Origin: Erwinia aphidicola
Lineage (GTDB): Bacteria; Pseudomonadota; Gammaproteobacteria; Enterobacterales; Enterobacteriaceae
Direction of reading: 5' to 3'
Assembly: GCF_024169515.1 (NCBI RefSeq)
Contig: NZ_JAMKCQ010000001.1
Location: 2,108,001-2,172,000, forward strand
DNA: 64,000 bases
The first letter of the stretch is position 1. Every line of letters begins with the position of its first letter. Of this stretch, positions 27,092 through 37,760 are shown piece after piece. Position numbers and translations under genes: made by a program. The notes beneath the pieces are model-generated. The model searched no databases, was not told the origin of the DNA, and worked only from the letters and a program-made list of their open reading frames with translations.

Positions 27092-28396
27092 ATGAAAGCT
27101 GTAAAATTCAGCCTCGCCTGGCAAATTCTGGTGGCGTTGGTACTGGGGATCACCGTCGGGGCGATACTGCATAACCAGCCGGAAAACCGTGAATGGTTAG
27201 TCACTAACGTACTCACGCCGGCTGGGGATATCTTTATCCACCTGATTAAAATGATCGTGGTGCCTATCGTCATTTCCACGCTGATTGTCGGCATTGCCGG
27301 CGTCGGGGATGCGAAAAAACTGGGGCGTATTGGCGTTAAAACCATCGTCTACTTTGAAGTGATTACCACCATTGCCATTGTGACAGGTATTACTCTGGCG
27401 AACGTGTTCCAACCCGGCTCCGGCATTGATATGTCGACGCTGGCAACGGTGGACATCTCTAAATATGAAGCGACCACGCAGCAGGTGCAGAGCGGCCCGC
27501 ATAGCCTGGTGACCACTATCCTGTCGCTGATCCCGCAGAATATCTTCGCGGCGATTGCCAGGGGTGACATGCTGCCGATTATCTTCTTCTCGGTGCTGTT
27601 TGGCCTTGGACTCTCTTCACTGCCGTCTGAACACCGCGATCCGCTGGTGAAAGTGTTCCGCTCAACGTCAGAAGCGATGTTCAAAGTGACCCATATGATT
27701 ATGCGTTATGCCCCTGTTGGGGTGTTTGCGCTGATCTCGGTGACGGTAGCAAACTTCGGTTTTGCCTCGCTGTGGCCGCTGGCGAAGCTGGTGATACTGG
27801 TGTATGCCGCTATCTTCTTCTTCGCGCTGGTGGTGCTGGGTGGGGTGGCGCGCTTCTGCGGTCTGCGCATCACCACGCTGATACGTATCCTCAAGGATGA
27901 GCTCATCCTCTCTTACTCCACGGCCAGCTCTGAAACCGTGCTGCCGCGCATCATGGAGAAGATGGAAGCCTACGGCGCGCCGAAGTCGATCACCAGCTTT
28001 GTGGTGCCGACCGGCTACTCGTTTAACCTGGACGGTTCGACGCTGTACCAAAGTATCGCCGCCATCTTTATCGCGCAGCTATACGGCATTGACCTGTCGC
28101 TGGGCGATGAGATCGTACTGGTGCTGACGCTGATGGTGACGTCAAAAGGGATTGCTGGCGTGCCGGGCGTCTCCTTCGTGGTGCTGCTGGCCACTCTTGG
28201 CAGCGTCGGAATTCCGCTGGAAGGCCTGGCATTTATCGCCGGCGTTGACCGTATCCTCGATATGGCACGTACCGCGCTGAACGTGGTGGGCAACGCGCTG
28301 GCGGTGCTGGTGATTGCCAAGTGGGAAGATCAGTTTGATGCGAAGCAGGCGCTCGCCTATGAAGCACAGCTGAAAGCCCAGCCTACGGGCCAGTAA
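27092..28396 (+). CDS. gltP: Proton/glutamate-aspartate symporter
   Basis: A 434-residue DAACS-family carrier. The text follows E. coli GltP throughout: KFSLAWQILVALVLGI, GDIFIHLIKMIVVPIVISTL, the hairpin segment SYSTASSETVLPRIMEK, the substrate-site segment TGYSFNLDGSTLYQ and VTSKGIAGVPG. The ATG at 27092 follows AAGGAAAAATA; upstream in-frame text to 26951 does not look coding. Position next to acs matches E. coli, where the nrf genes lie between; those are absent here. Confidence 0.96.
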   Translation: MKAVKFSLAWQILVALVLGITVGAILHNQPENREWLVTNVLTPAGDIFIHLIKMIVVPIVISTLIVGIAGVGDAKKLGRIGVKTIVYFEVITTIAIVTGITLANVFQPGSGIDMSTLATVDISKYEATTQQVQSGPHSLVTTILSLIPQNIFAAIARGDMLPIIFFSVLFGLGLSSLPSEHRDPLVKVFRSTSEAMFKVTHMIMRYAPVGVFALISVTVANFGFASLWPLAKLVILVYAAIFFFALVVLGGVARFCGLRITTLIRILKDELILSYSTASSETVLPRIMEKMEAYGAPKSITSFVVPTGYSFNLDGSTLYQSIAAIFIAQLYGIDLSLGDEIVLVLTLMVTSKGIAGVPGVSFVVLLATLGSVGIPLEGLAFIAGVDRILDMARTALNVVGNALAVLVIAKWEDQFDAKQALAYEAQLKAQPTGQ

Positions 28397-28402
28397 AAAT
28401 CG

Positions 28403-28433
28403 CGGGCGGGTGATGCGTCACCTGCCCGTTTTG
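28403..28433 (+). terminator. Intrinsic terminator after gltP
   Basis: CGGGCGGGTGA pairs with TCACCTGCCCG (one G-T pair) around a four-base loop and is followed by TTTTGCC, a good rho-independent terminator seven bases after the stop. Confidence 0.85.
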
Positions 28434-28937
28434 CCTCCACTCTCCAGTTTAGCCCTGGATCCTACCTCACAAATCTCGCAAAAATTCCCGTAAGTTTGAT
28501 TTAAGTGCCCTGGCGTTCAGTGCCGATCTGTGAAGCGGGCGTCTCATACCGCAAGGTTACTATTATGATTTGTCATCAATAAGTTAGCTGAGAATTTTTC
28601 GCTGCTATTAGTGTCGCTGTTGGTAACACTATTTTATCTTTGCCGTGAATTTCATAAAAAAATTCAGAATAATGAGTTGCCAGAAAATAAATCAAAAACT
28701 ATAGATGAATAGACATTATTATCAGCAAAAGTATTAATGAGACTAATTATTGATATTAGTGCCATTTATTTATAGAGATTCTATTTATCATTTATTTTAT
28801 TTGAATATTTATCCTTGTTATTAACAGGTGCCTTTCTGGGGATGTCACTCCGCACGGATGGATGAATCTGCTGCTTCCCAAGGCCCGGCAATAAACCCTG
28901 TATGGACTCAGGGGGACTGCATTCGCCCGGAGGAAAT
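28434..28937 (+). promoter_or_regulatory. AT-rich region upstream of autotransporter gene
   Basis: About 500 bases without a gene. The stretch 28570-28830 is very AT-rich (for example TTATTTATAGAGATTCTATTTATC), a composition often bound by H-NS. Several -10-like TATTAT/TAATAT strings exist and none is clearly the promoter. Confidence 0.4.
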
Positions 28938-31900
28938 ATGCGTTACAGATTAAATCCAGTGTTATCAGGCCTGCTCGCCGCTTTTAGTATTCCTTTCGCT
29001 ACTGCCGATGTGCTATCTATTTATTCCCCGCTAACGAACGATAATCTTGCTAACCGACAGGCGGTAATTAATGATGGTTCCGTCGGCGCTATTACCGGTA
29101 ATCAACGCTTCCAGCCCGGAACCAATGGTGCAGTCAATACCACGCTGGGCTCATTACAAAGCGCCGGGCGTATTGTTAATGACAACGGGGTGATTGGTGC
29201 CGAGCGTCTCGATCCCGGCCCGCAGAATTTCGCGATAACCATCCCCGATGCGACCACCGGCGGCAACACCACTTTCCAGGTCTATAACCCCGCCAGTCTG
29301 GTGGCGCAAACCCCGGTTGGCGCCAGCACTGCGGTAGCGGATATCGTCAACGTGGGTGACGATCAGTACATCAATACCCGTATTGCCGATGTCACAAACG
29401 GCACGCTAAACGTCGATATTGGGCAGCGCGGGGCACGGTCGACCGCCGCGACCAATGGCTGGACCATGGCGGCCAAGCAGAGCACGCTGTTCAACGTTGA
29501 CGGTACCACCAACAGCTCAACGGTGAACTGGAATTCGAACAACCGCATCACCTTTACCGGCGCAGCCGCAGACCCCACGGTGCCGCGCCAGTTCCAGGTC
29601 ACCAACGTCGCTACCTACAAGGGCGCATTTAGCGTCACCACCCTTGATGGCAAAAGTAACGCGTTTAACGTCACCAGCGCTGCCGGGCTAAAAAGCTATA
29701 ACGACTGGCTGATTACCCAGCTGAAAAGCGGAAATCTCAATACTGCCTCCTACCTGACCGAATTTAACAAAGCCTTCAGTAAAACCAACCAGAATATCGA
29801 CTACACCATCAGCGCGGATGACCCGAACGATGACGTGGCGCAGGCGATTGGCGACCGGGTGGTGATCGGCGCCAGCGGGGCCAGTGCGCAGGTGAATATT
29901 GCGGCGGGCAGCACGCTGGAAGTGGTCGGCGCCAACGGCGGTGCCATTCGCGCCACCGACGGGGCGACCGTGACAAATAACGGTAAAGTCTCCAGCTCCG
30001 GCGGGCTGGGCTCCGACAGCGCGGCGCTGAGCCTGAATACCGGCAGCCGCGGCACCAACTCCGCTACCGGGGTGATCAACGGCGGCTTCTATAATCGCGT
30101 CGATGGTACCGGAGTCGGGGCGACCGGCTATAACTCGAACGGCGTCAACGTGGCGGGGGGCAGCACCTTCGATAATGCCGGGATTGTCAACTTCGCCAGC
30201 GGCGGCAACCCGGCGGGCGGCTCGACGGCGGCGATTAATCTGACCTCTTCCACGGCGACCAACAGCGGCAACATCAACGTCGGCGTTAATGGCTCCAGCG
30301 CCAGCGGCACCACCAGCGGCGTGGCGGTGGATACCGGCTCTGATTTTACCAACGCCCGCGGCGGGACGATCTACCTGGGTCGCGGCCCGCAGAACAGCCT
30401 GGGTGAAGAGACGGCAGAAACCGCGCTGAATCAAAGTGGGACCACCAGCGGCATTTCGGTCAGCGGCAACGGCAGCGCCATCAACCACGGTGAGATTATT
30501 ATGGGTAGCAGGGTACAGAACGGCGCCGGCATGCTGGCCAGCGGCGGAGCTAACAGTACCCTGATTAACGATACCGACGGCGTGATTACCGTCAGCGGCG
30601 CAGCGGCGGCTGTACCGCGGGAAAATATCGCCATGTCGGTGCTCAATGCGGGCAGCGGCGGCAATATTGAAAACCGCGGTACCATTAACCTCAACGGCGT
30701 CAACGCCACCGGGCTGAAGGTGCTGGCCACCAACGGCAATACGGCGGCAGCGCAGTCCAGCGGCACTATCAACGTTGCGGGCGGCGCGGATCCCGACAGC
30801 GGCACGCGCAACTTCGGCGTCTGGGCGGAAGGCCAGGGCAGCGGTACGGCCACGGCCAATGTCGATGGCCCGATCAACCTGACCGGTAACGGGGCCATTG
30901 GTGTCCATGCGCGCGGCAATGCGACGGTGCTGGTCAACAGCGACGCCGTACCGCGCTTCAGCCAGGGCAGCAATCAGATCGCCTTCTTCGCTTACGGCCC
31001 GAATGCCAGGATCGACGTGACCAATAATAACGCCTTTGACGTAACCACCAGCGGCTCGACCCTGTTCCGTCTGGAGCAGGGCGCGGACTTTGCCGGTAAC
31101 AACCTGTCGCTAACCGCTTCCGGCGCTAACTCCGTCGGGGTGATGGGGACCGGAACGGGGGGCACCGAGATCAACACGCAGAACGCCAGCTTTGAGGTTT
31201 CCGGCAGTGGTGCCACCGCGGTCATTATTGAAGGGGGAGCGGTGGGAAATATTGATGCCGGAACCACCATCAACCTCAGCGGCGTTAATGCTGTCGGGGC
31301 GATTGCCGACGGGCAGAAACACACCCTGGCCGGGCGCACCAGCGGCAGCCCGGTGGCCAGCACCACGCTGACCTCGCAGGCTGCCCTCAGCTCCGGCCAG
31401 ACCGGGCTAACCGGACTGATTGCCCGCAACCGGGCGCAGCTCACCAACGCCGGGAATATCACTTTCACCGGCGCCGGCTCCACCGGCATCCTGGTGGAGA
31501 GCGGGGCAACGGGTGCCAACAGCGGCGATATCTCGGTGACCGATGGCGGCTTCGGCATGCGCGTCAACGGCAGCGGTAGCCAGGCGACCACGGCGAACAA
31601 TAGCGGCACGATTAATGTGGAAGGCGGCTCGACCAGCCAGCGTACGCGCGGCGTCAGCGCGGCCGGCAGCCGGGCGGTGGCAAACCTGACGGGAGCCATC
31701 AACATGAACGGACGCGGAGCGATAGGCGCCGAGGCGCTGAACGGCGCAACGGTTAACGTGGGTAGCGCTGCAACGCCCGCGTTTAACAATAGCGATCAGA
31801 TTGCCTGGCACGCAGCGGGCGTCGGCTCAACCATCAACAGCAGCAGCAGCGCCACCAGCAACGTGACGACCGACCGCTCGGCGCTATACCGCATTGATGA

Positions 31901-34900
31901 TGCCGCCGCGTTGAACTTCAGCACGCCGGCAAATATTACCCTCAGTGGGGCAGGCAGCAGTGGCGTGATCGCCTCCGGCCCCGACAGCCTGTTTAACAGC
32001 GGCAGCAGCCAGTTCAACGTTAACGGCAACGGGGCGAATGCGCTACGCGTCGAAGGCGGTGCCAGCGCCACGCTCGGCAGCGGCACCCGCGTGGCGCTTA
32101 ACGGCGCCAGCAGCATTGGCGTATTGGTGAATAATCTGCGTACCGACCTCAGCAATGCGCTGGATGGCAGTGCAGCGCCCACCCTGGTCACCAGCAGCGC
32201 CAGCGTGAGCGCAACAGGTGCCAACAGCATCGGCTATGACGTGGCCAACGGCGCCACGCTGGTTAACGACGGTGCGGTGAATATGAACGGCGCCAACAAT
32301 ATCGGTATCCGCACGCGCAGCGGCAGCAACATTACCAATAACGGCGTGGTGAATGTTGCCAACGGCACCGGGCTGGATATCAGCGGCAGCGGCACCACGC
32401 TGGCGAAAGGCGGTGCGATTAACGTGGCGGACGGCGTGGCCGGGGTGCGTATCGGCTCCGGCTCCAGCCTTGCGCTAAGCGGCAGCGACACGGTGATCGC
32501 CACCAACGGCAGCGCGCACGGCATTCTGCTCGACAGCGGGGCGGCGGCGCTGAGTGCCAGCGATGCCACCATCAACGTTAACGGCAGCGGCAACGGCATT
32601 GAAAACCGCGTCGAGACGCGCAGCGTGACGTTGAATAACCTGACGGTCAACGTCGCCGACGGCAGCGGCCTGCGTACCGCCGTACCGTTCGATCCCGCCT
32701 CGACGGTGACCACTAACGTCAGCGGCAGCGGCAGCGGGCTGAATTTCACCCAGGCCAACGGCAGCGCAACCACCAACGATTTGATCCTCGGCAGCGGCTA
32801 TCAGTTTAACGTCAGCGGCGCGGGCGGCACCGGGATCCGCGCCAATACCACCGGAGCGGTGCAGTCGGCGGCCAACGTCAATATCACCAGCGCCAGCGGC
32901 GGTTCGGCCCTGGTAGCGGGCACCGCCAGCTCGGTGCTGAACACCGGGACGCTGGTCTCCGCCAGCACCCGAGCGCCGGTAGTGGATTTACGCGGCGGCA
33001 CTGCGGTGTTTGAAAACCGTGGCACCATCACGCCAGGCTCGCCTGAGGGCGTGGCGGTGGCGGGCAGCAACGCCAACGATGTGGTGCTGCTGACTAACGG
33101 TGACGTGCTGGGGGATATCAATACCGGCGGCGGCACCGATGCACTCGAGTGGACCGGCGGTACGCTGAACGGCAGCCTGACGCTGGGCAATGGTGTGAAT
33201 AACCGCGCCCTGATCCAGGGCGTTGACCTGGCGCAAACGCGTCACATCACTAACGGCGGAGCAACGGGCAGTGCGTTGACCTTTGACAATATCAGCGCGC
33301 GCGGTGGCTCGTTTAGCGCGGATGATATCAGTAAAGGCACCAACCTCGGCTCGGGCTGGAGCACCATTAACTTCAGTAACAGCCAGTGGACGCTGACCGA
33401 TAATCTGCAGCTGGCGCACAGCACCGTCAATATCGACAGCGGCTCCACGCTGTATGCCGGGAACGGCGTTAATCCGGTGCTGACAGGCGGCAGCAGCAAC
33501 TCGCTGACGGTGAATAACGGCGGGCTGATTGACCTGACCAACGGCAGCGGATCGCCGGGCAACTCGCTGACGATTAACGGCAATCTCGCCTCTGCAGGTG
33601 GTTCGGTGAAAATAAATACCGAGCTGAACGCGGGCGGCGCGCTGAGCAATCAGTTCAGCGATAACCTGCGGGTGACCGGCAATGCCAGCGGCACCACGCT
33701 GCTGGATGTCACCCCCACCGCGCTCAGCACGGGGGCGCTGACCGACCTCGACTTCAGCAGCTCAATTGAGAGTAATGAAGGGATTTCACTGGCGCAGGTG
33801 GCGGGTAATGCCAGCAGAGATAGCTTTGCGCTGAAGGATGGCTACCTGGCCGCCGGCCCCTGGAGCTACGGGCTGTACAGCTTCGCACCGGGCACCAGTG
33901 ATGCCAGCCAGCGGCGCGTTGCCGGGGGCAGCGATAATCAGTTCTGGGACTATCGCCTGGCAAATAACTACGTCTGCGCAGGCGGTGCTGCCTGTCTGAC
34001 CACCTTTAACAACTACCTCGCGCCGAATCAGGAGAGCCGCCCGGCGGTGGTGCCGCAGGTGCCTTCCTATATCTCTGCACCGGTCGGCCTGGCCTACTAC
34101 ACCGCGGCGATTATCGATGACCTGCATAAACGCCTTGGCGAGCTGCGCCACCAGCAGAGCCAGCAGGCGGGCGACAGCGGCGAGATGTTCGTGCGCTATA
34201 TTGGCTCCAACCTGACCTGGAGCAGTAATAAGAGCTTTAAAGACTTCGGCTATGACTTCGACCTCGACTATAGCGCGCTGCAAATCGGCGGTAACCTGCT
34301 GCGGCTCGACGGCGAGAAAGACAGCCTGCGCGGGGGCCTGGCCTATACCCGCGGCAACACCCGCCTGCGCCCGGATGCGGCGGACGGTTACAGCTCCACC
34401 ACCTTTGACAGCGACAGCCTGGCGCTCTATATGACCTGGCAGCGTGAAAGCGGCTTCTACCTGGATGGCGCACTGTCGTATGACTGGCACCGTGGCGAAA
34501 CCGATATCCCGCGCCAGAAGGATGTGGCGAAGCTGAGAGGCAAAGGCTGGACGGCATCACTGGAGAGCGGCTACCCGTTTGAGTTTGATAACGGCGTGCG
34601 GCTGGAACCGCAGGCGCAGCTAATGTACATGCACCTGGGGATGGATGACTTCACCGATAAAGACCAGCTGACCGTGAAGTACGACAGCTACAACCAGACC
34701 ATTGGCCGCCTCGGTGCGCGACTCGATCGCACCTGGACCGATGAGAGCAACCGTCAGTACACGCCTTACGTGCGCGCTAACTACTATCGCGGCTGGGGCG
34801 GTGAGTCAAAAACCCGCATTGGTGCGGAAAACCTCGACGTCAGTAACACCTTCAGCGGCGGCAACTTTGGCCAGATGTGGGAACTGGGCGTCGGTGGCAC

Positions 34901-35015
34901 CATCACCTTTAAAAACGACGTCTCGCTGTATGCGGAAACCGACTACCGCAAGCAGATCGACGACAACGGGGCTAAGGGCTGGCGCTATAACGTCGGCGTG
35001 CGCTGGAACTTCTGA
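28938..35015 (+). CDS. Large autotransporter with beta-barrel domain
   Basis: A 2025-residue type Va secreted or surface protein. A signal peptide of about 23 residues (LSGLLAAFSIPFATA) leads into a passenger of some 1650 residues, rich in Gly, Ser, Asn and Thr and made of short beta-helix-like repeats (TINLSGVNAVGAI, GSGATAVIIEGGA). Two modules, starting near nt 30755 and 31600, are alike over roughly 190 residues, a tandem duplication. A pair of cysteines lies near residue 1680. A linker (PSYISAPVGLAYYTAAIIDDLHKRLGEL) precedes the barrel (about residues 1750-2025), which ends RYNVGVRWNF with terminal Phe. The ATG at 28938 has GGAGGAAAT before it. Likely an adhesin-like protein; its target is unknown. 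Confidence 0.92.
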   Translation: MRYRLNPVLSGLLAAFSIPFATADVLSIYSPLTNDNLANRQAVINDGSVGAITGNQRFQPGTNGAVNTTLGSLQSAGRIVNDNGVIGAERLDPGPQNFAITIPDATTGGNTTFQVYNPASLVAQTPVGASTAVADIVNVGDDQYINTRIADVTNGTLNVDIGQRGARSTAATNGWTMAAKQSTLFNVDGTTNSSTVNWNSNNRITFTGAAADPTVPRQFQVTNVATYKGAFSVTTLDGKSNAFNVTSAAGLKSYNDWLITQLKSGNLNTASYLTEFNKAFSKTNQNIDYTISADDPNDDVAQAIGDRVVIGASGASAQVNIAAGSTLEVVGANGGAIRATDGATVTNNGKVSSSGGLGSDSAALSLNTGSRGTNSATGVINGGFYNRVDGTGVGATGYNSNGVNVAGGSTFDNAGIVNFASGGNPAGGSTAAINLTSSTATNSGNINVGVNGSSASGTTSGVAVDTGSDFTNARGGTIYLGRGPQNSLGEETAETALNQSGTTSGISVSGNGSAINHGEIIMGSRVQNGAGMLASGGANSTLINDTDGVITVSGAAAAVPRENIAMSVLNAGSGGNIENRGTINLNGVNATGLKVLATNGNTAAAQSSGTINVAGGADPDSGTRNFGVWAEGQGSGTATANVDGPINLTGNGAIGVHARGNATVLVNSDAVPRFSQGSNQIAFFAYGPNARIDVTNNNAFDVTTSGSTLFRLEQGADFAGNNLSLTASGANSVGVMGTGTGGTEINTQNASFEVSGSGATAVIIEGGAVGNIDAGTTINLSGVNAVGAIADGQKHTLAGRTSGSPVASTTLTSQAALSSGQTGLTGLIARNRAQLTNAGNITFTGAGSTGILVESGATGANSGDISVTDGGFGMRVNGSGSQATTANNSGTINVEGGSTSQRTRGVSAAGSRAVANLTGAINMNGRGAIGAEALNGATVNVGSAATPAFNNSDQIAWHAAGVGSTINSSSSATSNVTTDRSALYRIDDAAALNFSTPANITLSGAGSSGVIASGPDSLFNSGSSQFNVNGNGANALRVEGGASATLGSGTRVALNGASSIGVLVNNLRTDLSNALDGSAAPTLVTSSASVSATGANSIGYDVANGATLVNDGAVNMNGANNIGIRTRSGSNITNNGVVNVANGTGLDISGSGTTLAKGGAINVADGVAGVRIGSGSSLALSGSDTVIATNGSAHGILLDSGAAALSASDATINVNGSGNGIENRVETRSVTLNNLTVNVADGSGLRTAVPFDPASTVTTNVSGSGSGLNFTQANGSATTNDLILGSGYQFNVSGAGGTGIRANTTGAVQSAANVNITSASGGSALVAGTASSVLNTGTLVSASTRAPVVDLRGGTAVFENRGTITPGSPEGVAVAGSNANDVVLLTNGDVLGDINTGGGTDALEWTGGTLNGSLTLGNGVNNRALIQGVDLAQTRHITNGGATGSALTFDNISARGGSFSADDISKGTNLGSGWSTINFSNSQWTLTDNLQLAHSTVNIDSGSTLYAGNGVNPVLTGGSSNSLTVNNGGLIDLTNGSGSPGNSLTINGNLASAGGSVKINTELNAGGALSNQFSDNLRVTGNASGTTLLDVTPTALSTGALTDLDFSSSIESNEGISLAQVAGNASRDSFALKDGYLAAGPWSYGLYSFAPGTSDASQRRVAGGSDNQFWDYRLANNYVCAGGAACLTTFNNYLAPNQESRPAVVPQVPSYISAPVGLAYYTAAIIDDLHKRLGELRHQQSQQAGDSGEMFVRYIGSNLTWSSNKSFKDFGYDFDLDYSALQIGGNLLRLDGEKDSLRGGLAYTRGNTRLRPDAADGYSSTTFDSDSLALYMTWQRESGFYLDGALSYDWHRGETDIPRQKDVAKLRGKGWTASLESGYPFEFDNGVRLEPQAQLMYMHLGMDDFTDKDQLTVKYDSYNQTIGRLGARLDRTWTDESNRQYTPYVRANYYRGWGGESKTRIGAENLDVSNTFSGGNFGQMWELGVGGTITFKNDVSLYAETDYRKQIDDNGAKGWRYNVGVRWNF

Positions 35016-35021
35016 TCGTCA

Positions 35022-35046
35022 GGCGGGCTGTATCACGCAGCCCGCC
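35022..35046 (+). terminator. Hairpin after autotransporter gene
   Basis: GGCGGGCTG and CAGCCCGCC form a perfect 9-bp stem around TATCACG, six bases after the stop codon. No T-run follows, so termination efficiency is uncertain. Confidence 0.65.
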
Positions 35047-35210
35047 GTACTAAACATGCATCAGCAGTATTATAAACGTTGCCTTTAGAGTCATCGCTGA
35101 CTCTGAAGGTGTCTTAGCTGGCTCTTTTCCGCCTCTCCCCGCCAAAATGTCGTTATGCCGCAATATTGCGCGCTTTGCTGGCGCGATCGCAAAATCAGGC
35201 GAACGCCGGC

Positions 35211-35237
35211 TAAAGATCCACGAACTCACGCCGAAAA
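35211..35237 (+). promoter_or_regulatory. Sigma-28 (FliA) promoter of aer
   Basis: TAAA (35211-35214), 15 bases, then GCCGAAAA (35230-35237) match the flagellar class III consensus TAAA-N15-GCCGATAA with one difference. The start codon of aer is 64 bases downstream, as expected for a chemotaxis gene. Confidence 0.85.
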
Positions 35238-35301
35238 TATAAAAAAACGTAATTAATATTCTCCTCGCCAACCTTTGTTGATCCCTTTAAGGATTTAACC
35301 C

Positions 35302-36846
35302 ATGCGTAATAATTTGCCCGTTACACAGCAAGAGTACCTGTTTGACGATCGCGCCACCCTGATGTCAACCACCGACACCCACAGCCATATCACCTATGCC
35401 AATGATGCGTTTATTGAGGCCAGCGGTTTCTCGCCGGAGGAGATTAACGGTCAGCCGCACAATATGGTGCGCCACCCGGATATGCCGCCGGAAGCGTTCG
35501 CCGATATGTGGGCGACCCTGAAGCAGGGCGAACCCTGGACCGCGCTGGTAAAAAACCGCCGCAAAAACGGCGATCACTACTGGGTGCGCGCCAACGCCAT
35601 TCCGGTGGTGCGCGACGGCGTGGTACAGGGCTATATGTCGGTGCGCACCAGGCCAACCCCGCAGGAGGTGCGCGACACCGAACGCCTGTATCAGAACTTC
35701 CGCGAGGGCAAAGCCAAAGGGCTGCGTTTTCATAAAGGGCTGATTGTCCGCACCGGCATGATGCGCTGGCGCTCGATTTTCAAAACCCTGTCGCTGCGCT
35801 GGCGTATTCGCTCGGCGCTGCTGGCCCTGCTGCCGCTGTCAACGCTTGGCGTTTGGGGGCTGGGGCTGAGCCCGGCCGCGCTGGCGATGTTTGCTGGCGG
35901 CATGGCGCTGCTGCTGCTGCTGGCTTCGGCCTGGCTGGAGATGCAGGTCTCCCGGCCGATTGAGCGCGTCTGCCGCCAGGCGCTGCGCGTGGCGACCGGG
36001 GCCGATCATAAAGTGGAGCAGATGGACCGCGTGGATGAAGTTGGCACGACGCTACGCGCCATTGGTCAGCTGGGGCTGATGTTCCGCTGGCTGGTGGATG
36101 ACGTCAGCGGCCAGGCGATCAACGTGCTGAGCGCCAGCGATTCTATTGCCCAGAGCAACAGCGAGCTGAGCCGCCGCACGGAACAGGCTGCGGCCAACGT
36201 GCAGCAGACGGCAGCGACCATGAACGAGATGACTGCGACGGTGAAGAGCAACACCGAAACTGCCGCCGAAGTGAAAACCCTGTCAGCCAGCACCAGCAGT
36301 GCGGCGGTGCAGGGTGGAGAAGCGATGGCGGATATGGTGACGATGATGGCGGAAATTACCGACAGCTCGAAGAAAATCGCCAATATTACCAGCGTGATCG
36401 ACGGCATCGCCTTCCAGACCAATATCCTGGCGCTGAATGCGGCGGTGGAAGCGGCGCGCGCCGGTGAGCAGGGTAAAGGTTTTGCCGTGGTCGCCGGGGA
36501 AGTGCGCAGTCTCGCCCAGCGCAGCGCCAAGGCCGCCAGCGAGATAAAACAGCTGGTGGAAACCAGCGCCGAGAAGGTGAAGTCCGGCACGCTGCACGTT
36601 AACGAGGCCGGTAAAACCATCGAAAGTATTGTCTCGCAGGTGCAAAACGTCACCGCGCTGATTGCCCAGATCAGCTCCGCCACCGCCGAGCAGGCCACGG
36701 CCATCGGTGAGATTAGCCTGGCAGTGGAAGATCTCGATAACATTACCCACCAGAACGCCGCGAAGGTGGAGGAGGGCGCGCAGGCCTCCGGCCGCATGAC
36801 CCGCCAGGCCACTCGTCTGGTCGAAGCGATCAGCGTGTTCCGTTAA
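35302..36846 (+). CDS. aer: Aerotaxis receptor Aer
   Basis: A 514-residue energy-taxis transducer. The N-terminal PAS domain senses redox through FAD ([61 protein letters not shown]), nearly as in E. coli Aer. A hydrophobic hairpin at about 170-212 anchors it, followed by a HAMP-like part and the methyl-accepting signalling domain with the conserved tip [18 protein letters not shown]. An AAGGA site precedes the ATG. A sigma-28 promoter lies upstream, so it belongs to the flagellar regulon. Confidence 0.95.
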   Translation: MRNNLPVTQQEYLFDDRATLMSTTDTHSHITYANDAFIEASGFSPEEINGQPHNMVRHPDMPPEAFADMWATLKQGEPWTALVKNRRKNGDHYWVRANAIPVVRDGVVQGYMSVRTRPTPQEVRDTERLYQNFREGKAKGLRFHKGLIVRTGMMRWRSIFKTLSLRWRIRSALLALLPLSTLGVWGLGLSPAALAMFAGGMALLLLLASAWLEMQVSRPIERVCRQALRVATGADHKVEQMDRVDEVGTTLRAIGQLGLMFRWLVDDVSGQAINVLSASDSIAQSNSELSRRTEQAAANVQQTAATMNEMTATVKSNTETAAEVKTLSASTSSAAVQGGEAMADMVTMMAEITDSSKKIANITSVIDGIAFQTNILALNAAVEAARAGEQGKGFAVVAGEVRSLAQRSAKAASEIKQLVETSAEKVKSGTLHVNEAGKTIESIVSQVQNVTALIAQISSATAEQATAIGEISLAVEDLDNITHQNAAKVEEGAQASGRMTRQATRLVEAISVFR

Positions 36847-36871
36847 ACCCACCGGGCGCCTTTTCGCGTTG

Positions 36872-36915
36872 GGGGCGACCCTTTTTTCCGGTCGCCCCGT
36901 GCCAAGGACTGGCAC
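36872..36915. repeat. Intergenic palindrome (GGCGACC type) plus small hairpin
   Basis: GGGGCGACC and GGTCGCCCC (36872-36898) form a perfect 9-bp stem with a nine-base T-rich loop, and GTGCCA/TGGCAC (36899-36915) forms a second hairpin directly behind it. The first belongs to the repeat family also seen at 41669, 41705, 45477, 51231, 51304 and 63862. It probably ends aer transcription. Confidence 0.8.
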
Positions 36916-36992
36916 CGTCTTGATGAAGATGATCTTTTCCGATCGACCCGTGATTTTGTTAATCTGGTCCTCCATCCCTGCGTGAGGATCCT

Positions 36993-37760
36993 ATGTCAGC
37001 CACCGTCGACTTTTCCTTTGCTCACCGCCCGCTGATCCCCTATGCGCACGACTATCGCCACGGCGACTGCCAGCCGCTGCATCATCATAATTGTGCGCAG
37101 CTGGTGCATACGCTGAGCGGCGTGGTGAAGGTGGAGACGCCGCAGGGGCACTGGATTGTGCCGCCGGGGCGTGGCGTCTGGCTGCCTGCTGGCGTGCCTC
37201 ATGCGTTGCAAATCACCGGAGAGGTAGCGGCGCGTACGCTGTTTGTCGACCCGCTGGCGCGCGCCGATCTGCCCGCCACCTGCCAGGTGGTGCAGGTTTC
37301 ACCGCTGCTGCGTGAGCTGATAGTTAGCGCGCTGGAGCTGCCGGAGGCCTATGCGCCTGCCAGCCGCGCCGAACGGATTTATGAACTGATCCTTGATGAG
37401 ATCCGCGTGATGGCCGAGCTGCCGTTTACCCTACCGGAACCGAGCAGTAACGCGCTGATTGCGCTGTGCCAGGCATTACGTGCGGCGCCGGGGGAGAGCT
37501 GGACGCTGGAGAGCAGCGCCCGGCGGATGAACGTCAGCAGCCGCACTCTGGCGCGGCGCTTTTATCAGGAAACCGGACTGCAGTTCAGTGACTGGGTGCG
37601 GCGCGCCAGAGTAATGGAGGCCCTGACGCGGCTGGCGCTCGGTGAGTCGGTGCTGGCGGTCTCACTCGAGCTGGGTTATGAGAGCCAGAGCGCTTTCAGC
37701 GCCATGTTCCGCCGCATTCTCGGCGTGGCGCCCAGCGACTACTTCCCGTCCGCCCGCTGA
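36993..37760 (+). CDS. AraC-family regulator with cupin sensor
   Basis: A 255-residue regulator. The N-terminal cupin (CQPLHHHNCAQLVHTLSGVVKVETPQG, GVWLPAGVPHALQ) should bind a small effector. The C-terminal AraC domain has WTLESSARRMNVSSRTLARRFYQETG and VLAVSLELGYESQSAFSAMFRRILG. GTGAGGATCCT precedes the ATG. The last 22 bases overlap the end of the convergent leuA-type gene, so the two share their 3' ends. The target is not evident from position. Confidence 0.87.
   Translation: MSATVDFSFAHRPLIPYAHDYRHGDCQPLHHHNCAQLVHTLSGVVKVETPQGHWIVPPGRGVWLPAGVPHALQITGEVAARTLFVDPLARADLPATCQVVQVSPLLRELIVSALELPEAYAPASRAERIYELILDEIRVMAELPFTLPEPSSNALIALCQALRAAPGESWTLESSARRMNVSSRTLARRFYQETGLQFSDWVRRARVMEALTRLALGESVLAVSLELGYESQSAFSAMFRRILGVAPSDYFPSAR

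Noticed and set aside
29688..33649. Series of long minus-strand frames opposite the autotransporter passenger
   Set aside because: They arise from the repetitive GC-rich passenger codons; low-complexity Ala/Pro/Leu text and no starts with ribosome sites.
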